DNA of 44,614 nucleotides from Clostridiales bacterium (GTDB lineage: Bacteria > Bacillota > Clostridia > Oscillospirales > Feifaniaceae), in contig JAAYBB010000006.1 of assembly GCA_012719075.1 (NCBI GenBank), positions 1 through 44,614 on the forward strand, given 5' to 3'. Below, piece by piece: positions 36,049 to 44,614 of this stretch. The position numbers and the translations under genes were made by a program. Under the pieces are notes generated by a model. That model was not told the DNA's origin. It was given only the letters and a program-made list of their open reading frames with translations, and made no database searches. Numbering within the stretch: the first letter of the stretch is position 1; each line of letters begins with the position of its first letter.

Positions 36049-36957
36049 GTGGGACTGTTTGACAAACTGCGGGACGGCCTGACCAAGACCAGGGCCTCCT
36101 TTGGCCGCGCGGTGGACGGCGTGCTCTCGGCCTTCACCCGCATCGACGAGGAGCTGTTTGAGCAGCTCGAAGAGGCGCTGATCCTGGCCGACGTCGGGGT
36201 GGAGTCCTCCGAGGCGGTGCTCGAGCGCCTGCGCGAGCTGGTGAAGCAGCGCCGGGTCGAGGATCCGGCGCAGGTCCGGGCGCTGCTGGCCGAGGTCATC
36301 TCGGAGCTGCTGACGGCCGAGGGGGACGAGGGCCTGCAACTGTCCACCAAGCCCTCGGTGGTGCTGCTGGTGGGGGTCAACGGCGTCGGCAAGACCACCA
36401 CGGCGGGCAAGCTGGCCGCCCGGTACGGCGCGCAGGGCAAGAAGGTCATCCTCGGCGCGGCCGACACCTTCCGGGCCGCAGCGGCCGACCAGCTTGAGAT
36501 CTGGGCCAAGCGCAGCGGCGCCGACCTCGTGCGCCACCAGGAGGGCAGTGACCCGGCTGCCGTGGTCTTCGACACGGTGTCGGCCGGCAGGAGCCGCGGC
36601 GCCGACCTGATCCTCTGCGACACGGCAGGGCGCCTGCACAACAAAAAGAATTTAATGAACGAGCTGGGCAAAATATTCCGTGTGATCGAGCAGGAGCTGC
36701 CGGCCTGCGACCGCGAGGTGCTGCTGGTGCTGGACGCCACGACCGGGCAGAACGGCCTGGCGCAGGCGCGGGAGTTCCTTTCGGTCGCGCCGGTCACCGG
36801 CATCGTGCTGACCAAGCTGGACGGCACGGCCAAGGGCGGCATCGTCATCTCGATTTGCCGCGAGCTCGGGGTGCCGGTCCGCTTTGTCGGCGTCGGCGAA
36901 GGGGTGGACGACCTCCAGCCCTTCGACGCACAAGATTATGCAAAGGTGCTGTTTTAA
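36049..36957 (+). CDS. ftsY: Signal recognition particle receptor FtsY
   Basis: Membrane-associated SRP GTPase that delivers ribosome-nascent chains to SecYEG. 302 residues: a short N-domain (FDKLRDGLTKTRASF start, no long acidic A domain, as is usual in Firmicutes) and the GTPase G-domain with G1 GVNGVGKTTTAGKLA (about 110-124), DTFRAAAADQL, G3 DTAGRL and G4 TKLDGTAKGG. GTG at 36049 is chosen because AAGGGGG lies 8 nt upstream; GTG 36031 would place the site inside the gene. It overlaps nothing, and the next gene begins at the base after its stop. Confidence 0.96.
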   Translation: MGLFDKLRDGLTKTRASFGRAVDGVLSAFTRIDEELFEQLEEALILADVGVESSEAVLERLRELVKQRRVEDPAQVRALLAEVISELLTAEGDEGLQLSTKPSVVLLVGVNGVGKTTTAGKLAARYGAQGKKVILGAADTFRAAAADQLEIWAKRSGADLVRHQEGSDPAAVVFDTVSAGRSRGADLILCDTAGRLHNKKNLMNELGKIFRVIEQELPACDREVLLVLDATTGQNGLAQAREFLSVAPVTGIVLTKLDGTAKGGIVISICRELGVPVRFVGVGEGVDDLQPFDAQDYAKVLF

Positions 36958-37560
36958 ATGAAGCTGACACAACTCGTGATGGCCACCGGCAACAAAGGCA
37001 AGCTGGCCGAGCTGCGGGCGCTGCTCGCGCCGCTGCGCATCGAGGTGCTCTCGCCGGCCGACTGCGGCGTCGAGGGGATGGAGGTCGAGGAGACCGGCGA
37101 GACCTTTGAGCAAAACGCCTTAATCAAGGCGCTGGCCTACATGCGGGCCACCGGCCTTGCGGCCGTGGCCGACGACTCGGGCCTCTCGGTCGACGCGCTC
37201 GAGGGCGCGCCGGGCGTCCACAGCGCCCGCTACGGCGGCCCCGGCCTCGGCGACGCCGACCGGGTGGCGCTGCTGCTCGAGCAGCTCGAGGCGCTGCCGG
37301 TCGAGGCGCGCGGCGCGCACTTCACCTCGGCCATTGCGCTGGCGCTGCCCGAGGGGGACGGCTTTGTGGTGACCGGCGAGTGCTACGGCACCCTCACGCG
37401 GGAGCCCGACGGCGAGGGGGGCTTTGGGTACGACCCCATCTTTTTTTATGCGCCCGAGGGCTGCACCTTCGCCGTGATGGCGCCCGAGGTCAAAAACCGG
37501 GTCAGCCACCGCGCCGTGGCCATGCGGCTGTTCCTCGAGGAGCTTGAGAAGCGACTCTGA
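36958..37560 (+). CDS. rdgB: XTP/dITP pyrophosphatase (Ham1/RdgB)
   Basis: House-cleaning enzyme that hydrolyses non-canonical purine triphosphates (dITP, XTP) to monophosphates and PPi. 200 residues, normal size. Family motifs: MATGNKGKLAEL (residues 8-19), the catalytic and metal region ADDSGLSVDALEGAPGVHSARYGG (read in parts, about 71-94), EGGFGYDPIFF (about 152-162) and SHRAVA near the C-terminus. The ATG abuts the ftsY stop, so the two are co-translated. PPi from its reaction is a substrate for HppA. Confidence 0.96.
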   Translation: MKLTQLVMATGNKGKLAELRALLAPLRIEVLSPADCGVEGMEVEETGETFEQNALIKALAYMRATGLAAVADDSGLSVDALEGAPGVHSARYGGPGLGDADRVALLLEQLEALPVEARGAHFTSAIALALPEGDGFVVTGECYGTLTREPDGEGGFGYDPIFFYAPEGCTFAVMAPEVKNRVSHRAVAMRLFLEELEKRL

Positions 37561-37661
37561 CGGGGAGCGTAGCCCTGAATGCGCCGGGGTTTTGACCCAT
37601 GGGCTAAAAGCCGGATGATCCGAACAAACTGAAGGATATTCGACATAAAGGAGCTTTTTCA

Positions 37662-37946
37662 ATGCTGACAAGCAAGCAGCGCGCGACACTGCGCGGCATG
37701 GCCAACGGGCTGGACACCCTTTTCCAGGTTGGCAAGGAGGGCCTTGGCGACGCCTTTTTCAAGCAGGTCGACGGCGCACTGGAGGCTAGGGAACTCATCA
37801 AGCTGCGGGTGCTGGAGACCTCCATGCTCGCGGCGGGGGAGGCGGCGCAGCAGATTGCCGCCCAGTGCGGTGCCGAGGTGGTGCAGGTGATCGGCAGCCG
37901 CTTTGTGCTGTACCGCCCGTCGAAGGAGAAGAGGATCAAGGTATGA
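37662..37946 (+). CDS. yhbY: YhbY-family ribosome-associated RNA-binding protein (CRM domain)
   Basis: 94-residue single CRM domain protein, linked to 50S precursor maturation. The LTSKQRATLRGMANGL start, the VGKEGL loop (the GxxG-like RNA-binding turn) and the C-terminal GSRFVLYRPSK strand are typical. ATAAAGGAG lies upstream of the ATG. In Firmicutes it regularly precedes nadD and yqeK, as here; it overlaps the fusion gene by 4 nt (ATGA). Confidence 0.93.
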   Translation: MLTSKQRATLRGMANGLDTLFQVGKEGLGDAFFKQVDGALEARELIKLRVLETSMLAAGEAAQQIAAQCGAEVVQVIGSRFVLYRPSKEKRIKV

Positions 37947-39139
37947 AGACGGCTGTGTTCGGGGGGACCTTCAACCCGCCCCACGAATCCCATGTTGAGA
38001 TGGCGGCCTTTGCCGTCGAGCAGCTGGGCTTTGACCGCGTGGTGGTGGTTCCGGCCGCCGACCCGCCCCACAAGGCCGTGGAGGGCGACGCGACGCCGCA
38101 GGACCGCCTGCGCATGGCCGAGCTGGCCTTTGAGGACTTTGACGAGGTCGAGGTCTCCGACATCGAGCTGCGCCGGCCCGGCAAGAGCTACACCTACGAC
38201 ACGCTGCGGCAGCTGCAGGAGGAGAGCCCCTACGAGTACTACCACCTGCTGATGGGGCAGGACATGCTGGAGGCCATCGAGCAGTGGTACCGCTTTGAGG
38301 AGCTGCTGAGCGCCGCCCCGATCATCGTCTTTCCGCGGGCGGGCAGCGAGGGGGACCTGGCGGCGCTGGTGGAGCGGCTGTCGGCCGACTACGGAGCCGA
38401 CGTCGAGGTCGCGCAGACCGAGCTGGCGGGGGTTGCCTCGCGCCGGCTGCGCGAGGAGCTGCGCGAGAGCCTGCCCGAGGCGGTGCCGGCCCCGGTGCTG
38501 CGCTATATCCTCGAGCGCGGCCTGTACGGCGTGCGGCTGGACGGGGGCCGCGCCAAAACCGGGCGGGAGCGGCAGCTCATCGAGCAGCTGCGCCGCCGCA
38601 TGCAGCCGCACCGGCTGCCCCACGCCTTCGCGGTGATGGAGGAGATGGAGCGGCTGGCCCTGCACTACGGCGAAGACGTTTCGCGCGCCCGGCTGGCCGG
38701 CCTGCTGCACGACGTCACCAAGGGCGAGTCGCTGGAAAATCAGTTGCGCCTTTGCGCCAACTATGATATAGTAATCTCTACACTTGAAAAGGCGTCTCCC
38801 AAATTATTACATGCCCTGACGGGCGCCGCCGTCGCGCGGGAACTGCTGGGCGGCGGCGAAGAGGAGATCGTGACGGCCATCCGCTACCACACCACGGGGC
38901 GGAGCGGCATGTCGCGGCTCGAGCAGCTGCTGTATTTGGCCGACTACATCGAGCCGCTGCGCGAGTTTGAGGGCGTGGAGCCGGTGCGCGCGCTGGCCTA
39001 CGAGGACCTGGTGGGCGCCCTGCGCCTGGCACTGGACAACACGCTGCGCGAAGTGTTGGAGGCCGGCCGCCTGCTGCACCCCGACACGCTGGAGGCCCGC
39101 AACGAATTTGTCGCCATCATGATGGAGAGGGACCGATGA
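37943..39139 (+). CDS. nadD: Fused NadD-YqeK: nicotinate-nucleotide adenylyltransferase with HD hydrolase
   Basis: 398 residues that join two proteins usually encoded separately. Residues about 1-195 are NadD, which makes deamido-NAD+ from nicotinate mononucleotide and ATP: GGTFNPPHESH (7-17, where the usual Asp is Asn), SYTYDTLRQL (about 88-97) and GQDMLEAIEQW. The usual C-terminal SSTxIR motif is altered to VASRRLR. Residues about 205-398 are YqeK, an HD-domain enzyme known to split Ap4A symmetrically: LPHAFAVMEEM, AGLLHDVTKG (about 250-259), HALTGAAVA, RYHTTG and YLADYIEP supply the metal ligands. No stop or frameshift lies between them. Start ATG 37943 overlaps yhbY, and the end overlaps the LCP gene, both by 4 nt. 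Confidence 0.93.
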   Translation: MKTAVFGGTFNPPHESHVEMAAFAVEQLGFDRVVVVPAADPPHKAVEGDATPQDRLRMAELAFEDFDEVEVSDIELRRPGKSYTYDTLRQLQEESPYEYYHLLMGQDMLEAIEQWYRFEELLSAAPIIVFPRAGSEGDLAALVERLSADYGADVEVAQTELAGVASRRLREELRESLPEAVPAPVLRYILERGLYGVRLDGGRAKTGRERQLIEQLRRRMQPHRLPHAFAVMEEMERLALHYGEDVSRARLAGLLHDVTKGESLENQLRLCANYDIVISTLEKASPKLLHALTGAAVARELLGGGEEEIVTAIRYHTTGRSGMSRLEQLLYLADYIEPLREFEGVEPVRALAYEDLVGALRLALDNTLREVLEAGRLLHPDTLEARNEFVAIMMERDR

Positions 39140-40620
39140 ACGCCCGCTTTGCGAACAACAAAAAGAGGGTCACCCCGCTCGGCACGGTGCTGGTCACCGT
39201 GCTGCTTGTGGTGCTCGCGCTGCTGGTCACGACGGGGCTGTTTTTTTACACGCTGGCCTCCAGCACCTACGAGCCGCCCCCGCCCCCGCCCGATCCGACG
39301 GTGGAGCCGGGCGGCGACGGAGATTCCGAGCTGCCGGGCGACGGGCCGGACGTCGAGGAGCGGGTGCGCCGCAAGGGCGTCTACACCATCCTGATCGGCG
39401 GCACCGACTTTGAGGGGTACCGCACTGACGCCATGATCCTGGCCATGTTCGACACCGGCAACAAGCAGCTCAACCTGCTGCAAATTCCGCGGGACCTCTT
39501 TGTCGAGACCGGGCGCGACAGCCGCAAGGCCAACGCGCTCTATGCCTACGGCAAGGGGCCGCTGATGGTCTCGGCGCTCTCGAAGGAGCTCGGCCTCGAG
39601 ATCGACCACTATGTGGTCATCAACCTCTCCTGCTTCCGCAAAATCGTCGATTCGCTCGGCGGGGTCAAGCTCAACGTGCCCTTCGACATCGACTATGAGG
39701 ACCCTTACCAGGACCTCTACATCCACCTCAAGAAGGGGGAGCAGGTCTTAAACGGCAAGCAGTCGGAGGGCTTTGTGCGCTTCCGGTACGGCTATCTCGA
39801 CATGGACATCGGCCGCATGAACGCGCAGCAGCTGTTCCTCTCGGCCCTGGCCAAGACCGTGCTCGACAACGTGACCAAGATCCCCGGCCTGATCACGACG
39901 CTGTTTCAGAGCATGAAGACCGACATGACCGTCGACTTCATGTCGCTGCGGGCCATGGAGGCGCTCAAGCTCTCGCTGGAGGATGTGCGCATTTTCACGC
40001 TGCCCGGCGAGTCCTGGTACTACGGCGGCGAGAGCGGCCTGACCGGCTATCGCGACGAGACCTTCTACCTGCTGACCAGGCACTTCAACATCTATGAGGG
40101 GGAGCCCCTGATCGAGGGCAGCCTCAAGGAGTACGGGCACAAGAGCGACGAACAGCCCGACCTCGAGGGCCGCACGCTGGTCGAGATCGACCAGCAGCAC
40201 CCCAAGTTCAACCTCAACCCCAAGTGGGACTGGAAGAGCTACCTGGCGGCCCAGCAGGGTGCGACGCCCGAGCCGGCGCCGGAGGAGGAGCTCCCCGAGG
40301 AGACCCCGGCTGTGCAGGACCCCGAGCCGGACGCCGCACAGCCCCCGGAGCAAAAGCCCGAACAGGAATCCGGCCAAAAGCCCGAGCAGGGACCCGGGCA
40401 GGAGGCCCTGCCGGCCGGCGCGACGCCGGCCACCCCCGAACAGCCGACGTCTGGGCCAGACGCCGAAAACACCCCCCCGCCGGCCGAGTCCGAGCCGCAG
40501 GGGCAGCCGCCGGCCGAGTCCGGACGCCCCGACGAGCTGGACCAACCGCCGGCAAACGCCAGTCCGGAACCGACCGGTTCGGGCACCGGCGGTTCGGCGC
40601 CGCTGCCCGACGGACTGTGA
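39136..40620 (+). CDS. LytR-CpsA-Psr (LCP) family cell-wall glycopolymer ligase
   Basis: Membrane-anchored enzyme of the class that transfers teichoic acid-like or capsular polymers from lipid carrier to peptidoglycan. 494 residues: cytosolic basic N-terminus, one transmembrane helix (about 14-40), a Pro-rich spacer, and the extracellular LCP domain (about 80-300) with the lipid-pyrophosphate-binding pattern GGTDFEGYRTDAMIL, IPRDLFVE, the VDSLGGVKLNV strand and the FVRFRYGYLDMDIGRMNAQQ block with its Arg residues. The last 110 residues are a disordered tail of Pro, Glu, Gln, Ala with imperfect KPEQ-GQ repeats. It starts inside the nadD-yqeK stop (ATGA). Confidence 0.9.
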   Translation: MNARFANNKKRVTPLGTVLVTVLLVVLALLVTTGLFFYTLASSTYEPPPPPPDPTVEPGGDGDSELPGDGPDVEERVRRKGVYTILIGGTDFEGYRTDAMILAMFDTGNKQLNLLQIPRDLFVETGRDSRKANALYAYGKGPLMVSALSKELGLEIDHYVVINLSCFRKIVDSLGGVKLNVPFDIDYEDPYQDLYIHLKKGEQVLNGKQSEGFVRFRYGYLDMDIGRMNAQQLFLSALAKTVLDNVTKIPGLITTLFQSMKTDMTVDFMSLRAMEALKLSLEDVRIFTLPGESWYYGGESGLTGYRDETFYLLTRHFNIYEGEPLIEGSLKEYGHKSDEQPDLEGRTLVEIDQQHPKFNLNPKWDWKSYLAAQQGATPEPAPEEELPEETPAVQDPEPDAAQPPEQKPEQESGQKPEQGPGQEALPAGATPATPEQPTSGPDAENTPPPAESEPQGQPPAESGRPDELDQPPANASPEPTGSGTGGSAPLPDGL

Positions 40621-40793
40621 CCGTCCGCCCCTGACCGGCACAGGGCACCTTGCCGATCGATCGGCAGGCGGCATCGCACGCGCCCTTTGCCCGCCTGACC
40701 GGCGCTTTCGGGCCAACCCAAACCCATACGCGCCTGCCGCCGCGCCCTCCCTGCGCGGCGGACGGGATCAGCAAATACGATGGAGGTCTGTGA

Positions 40794-41156
40794 ATGGAGC
40801 TTTCCCCGCACGATCTGGCCATGGCCATGGCCGAGATTTTACTCAATAAAAAAGCCATCGACGTCCAGGTGCTGCGCATTGGCGACCTGTCGGTCCTGGC
40901 CGACTACTTTGTCATCTGCACCGGCAGCAGCAGCACACAGGTCAAATCTCTCGCAGAGGAGGTGGAGTCCCGGCTTAGCGAGCGAGGAATCGAGCCGCAC
41001 CATATCGAGGGGCATCGTTCGACCAGCTGGATCCTACTCGACTACTCCTCCGTGGTCCTGCACGTGTTCTATCAGGAGTCGCGTGAATTCTACCGGCTCG
41101 AGCACATGTGGGCGGATGCGGAGAAGCTTGACCTCTCGGCCCTGGGCCGGGCCTGA
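40794..41156 (+). CDS. rsfS: Ribosomal silencing factor RsfS
   Basis: Binds L14 on the 50S subunit and blocks subunit joining when nutrients are short. 120 residues, whole DUF143/Iojap domain: AMAMAEILLNKKA at the start, IGDLSVLADYFVICTGSSSTQVKSLA read in parts (about 29-54), and SSVVLHVFYQESREFYRLEHMW near the C-terminus, also read in parts. GGAGG 7 nt before the ATG. The order nadD/yqeK-(LCP)-rsfS-leuS is typical for Clostridia. The 173-nt gap upstream holds no recognisable feature. Confidence 0.95.
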   Translation: MELSPHDLAMAMAEILLNKKAIDVQVLRIGDLSVLADYFVICTGSSSTQVKSLAEEVESRLSERGIEPHHIEGHRSTSWILLDYSSVVLHVFYQESREFYRLEHMWADAEKLDLSALGRA

Positions 41157-41258
41157 ATCAGGTCGCACGGGACATTCGACACGCGATTTGACCGGCGCCC
41201 GCCCAAAGAGGCCCTCTTGCGCATGCCAAAGTTTGAATCGGGAGGACGTTGTCGGAGT

Positions 41259-43658
<2,400 letters not shown>

Positions 43659-43661
43659 GTC

Positions 43662-43691
43662 TTGACAGCACACAATTGCGGGCTGTATAAT
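43662..43691 (+). promoter_or_regulatory. Sigma-A promoter of rpsU
   Basis: Perfect TTGACA (43662-43667) and perfect TATAAT (43686-43691), 18-bp spacer, starting 4 bases after the leuS stop. Confidence 0.9.
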
Positions 43692-43742
43692 GATTTGAAA
43701 GACGGATATGGGGATTGTTTGTACCACGAGGGGAGGGATACG

Positions 43743-43919
43743 ATGTCGGAAATCAGAATCAAGGACAATGAATCGCTGGACAGTGCGCTGCGAAGATTCA
43801 AGCGCTCCTGCGCCAAGGCTGGTGTGCTTTCGGAAGTTCGGAAGAGGGAACACTATGAAAAACCCAGTGTGAAGAGAAAGAAGAAGTCGGAGGCGGCCAG
43901 GAAGCGAAAATTCAAGTAG
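43743..43919 (+). CDS. rpsU: 30S ribosomal protein S21
   Basis: 58-residue basic small-subunit protein needed for initiation-competent 30[22 protein letters not shown] and the Lys/Arg-rich C-terminal half ([15 protein letters not shown]) are diagnostic. ATG 43743 has GGGAGGG 5-6 nt upstream; the frame is open to 43662 but overlaps the promoter. It has its own strong promoter and its own terminator, so it is a single-gene unit. In many Firmicutes it is followed by yqeY, which is not present here. Confidence 0.95.
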   Translation: MSEIRIKDNESLDSALRRFKRSCAKAGVLSEVRKREHYEKPSVKRKKKSEAARKRKFK

Positions 43920-44005
43920 GCCGGCATCCACCGTGCAAATGCGCAAGCCCATCTCCAACCCCTATTCTTAAAACAATCTCCGTCGCCGCTTTACAAAGAT
44001 AAACG

Positions 44006-44034
44006 AGCCCTGCCGTCAAGGCAGGGCTTTTTTA
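44006..44034 (+). terminator. Intrinsic terminator after rpsU
   Basis: Perfect 9-bp stem AGCCCTGCC (44006-44014) with GGCAGGGCT (44020-44028), 5-nt loop and a T6 run. Confidence 0.9.
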
Positions 44035-44605
44035 TTGCCGGGCAGGCGGCTTCGCGTGCGGTCGTCAGGAAGAAAGCTGCGCTGCGGCATCCGGGAAGAG
44101 CTGTGGGGATACTTCGGGGAAGGCACGCTGCGATCGGCAAAAGGGCGCGGGCGACCGGCAAAAAAGGGATGCGCTGTGTGGCGTCGATGTGTGGCGGGGA
44201 TCCCTTTTCTGCCCAGGCCAACAAATAACCGCTTGCGCGGTGTTCGCGTGTCCGACAGCGCCGATCCTGCGCCGACGCCTCCGCCGCAGGCAGGAAAGCG
44301 CCTGCACACCTCCTCAAACACTTCCGCACAATCATCCCGCCGCTGCCAGGTGCACGGGCTGAGCGGCAGTGTGCAGGCGCGCCATTTGAGCGCCTTCCGA
44401 AGCGGGAAGGGGGGCGAATGGGGTGTGGCTGCAACAGATGAGTCCGCCGCGCCAGAGGCGCCTGACGGGGCAGGGGATGGGGTCGGGTGCGTCACGGAGC
44501 CGCGTTTTGATTTGGCCTCGGCAACAAATACCATTGAAAATGAGCCGAAAAAGAGGTACCCTTACCTTGTCTTCGCGAGACAAATACATGCATGGAGGTC
44601 AAAAA
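44035..44605. other. 570-bp gene-free stretch with inverted repeats
   Basis: Open frames on both strands exist but are compositionally random for GC-rich DNA and lack ribosome binding sites. Structure seen: AAAAGGGAT (44162-44170) with ATCCCTTTT (44200-44208), terminator-like on both strands; and a perfect 12-bp inverted repeat GCGCCTGCACAC (44298-44309) with GTGTGCAGGCGC (44369-44380), 59 bp apart. A weak promoter-like TTGAAA (44534-44539), 17 bp, TACCCT (44557-44562) precedes the next gene. Confidence 0.5.
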
Positions 44606-44614
44606 ATGTTTGAA
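44606..44614 (+). CDS. First codons of a gene running off the window
   Basis: ATG-TTT-GAA at the very end, preceded by TGGAGG (44593-44598) at 7 nt spacing in an A-rich context, which marks a genuine start. Only Met-Phe-Glu is visible, so the product cannot be named. Confidence 0.6.

Noticed and set aside
41157-41258. T-box riboswitch before leuS
   Set aside because: The leader is only about 100 nt, without the conserved T-box sequence or a terminator.
44016-44534. A - strand frame with a short protein-like patch (around RRDDCAEVFEEVCRRF)
   Set aside because: The rest is Pro/Arg/Ser-rich noise, there is no ribosome binding site, and the frame crosses the rpsU terminator.

Overview
The window reads as a slice of core chromosome from a GC-rich, low-complexity-free Firmicute of the class Clostridia, most likely an Oscillospirales-like gut anaerobe. 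The grounds are gene order and content: infC-rpmI-rplT with an attenuator-type leader, rpmG-secE-nusG-rplK-rplA, dprA-topA-trmFO, acp-rnc-smc-ftsY, yhbY-nadD/yqeK-LCP-rsfS-leuS, ruvC-ruvA-ruvB, a K+-dependent membrane pyrophosphatase, consensus sigma-A promoters and strong Shine-Dalgarno sites. The taxonomic placement is inference; no rRNA gene is present. Nearly everything is on the + strand; only an M20 amidohydrolase (cut by the left edge), a family 4 uracil-DNA glycosylase and the RNase P RNA are on the - strand.

Layout. 1-714: partial M20 amidohydrolase (-). 860-2361: infC-rpmI-rplT translation operon with promoter, leader terminator and final terminator. 2362-3043: gene-free stretch with several long palindromes. 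3044-4693: rpe and dapF. 4863-6491: pssA-psd, the phosphatidylethanolamine branch. 6576-9114: hppA with a terminator-bearing leader and a duplicated terminator downstream. 9154-10207: UDG and rnpB (-). 10243-15743: murD, three tandem M42 aminopeptidases and a GNAT acetyltransferase. 16039-21002: YnbB-like PLP enzyme, ruvCAB, glmM. 21049-23619: rpmG-secE-nusG-rplK-rplA, ending in a terminator with no rplJ-rplL. 23617-23899: a decayed type I-C-like CRISPR array. 23943-30919: D-cysteine desulfhydrase-like enzyme, SpoU rRNA methylase, dprA, topA, trmFO. 30975-37560: an acyl-carrier-like protein without its attachment serine, rnc, a radical-SAM gene remnant, smc, ftsY, rdgB. 37662-43919: yhbY, a nadD-yqeK fusion, an LCP protein, rsfS, leuS, rpsU. 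43920-44605: gene-free with inverted repeats. 44606: first codons of a further gene.

How the genes work together. Most encode growth housekeeping: translation (infC, ribosomal proteins, rsfS, yhbY, leuS, trmFO), protein export and membrane targeting (secE, ftsY), chromosome upkeep (ruvCAB, smc, topA, dprA, UDG), wall precursors (dapF, glmM, murD, LCP) and phospholipids (pssA, psd). HppA removes the pyrophosphate that tRNA charging, NadD and nucleic-acid synthesis release, while storing energy as an ion gradient.

The most unusual items are the serine-less acyl-carrier protein beside rnc; the truncated radical SAM C-terminal domain wedged between rnc and smc; the eroded CRISPR array that follows a shortened ribosomal operon; a promoter nested inside a terminator hairpin before rpmG; non-ATG/GTG/TTG starts on infC (ATC) and rnc (CTG); and the 200-bp structured segment bounded by two copies of one terminator after hppA.
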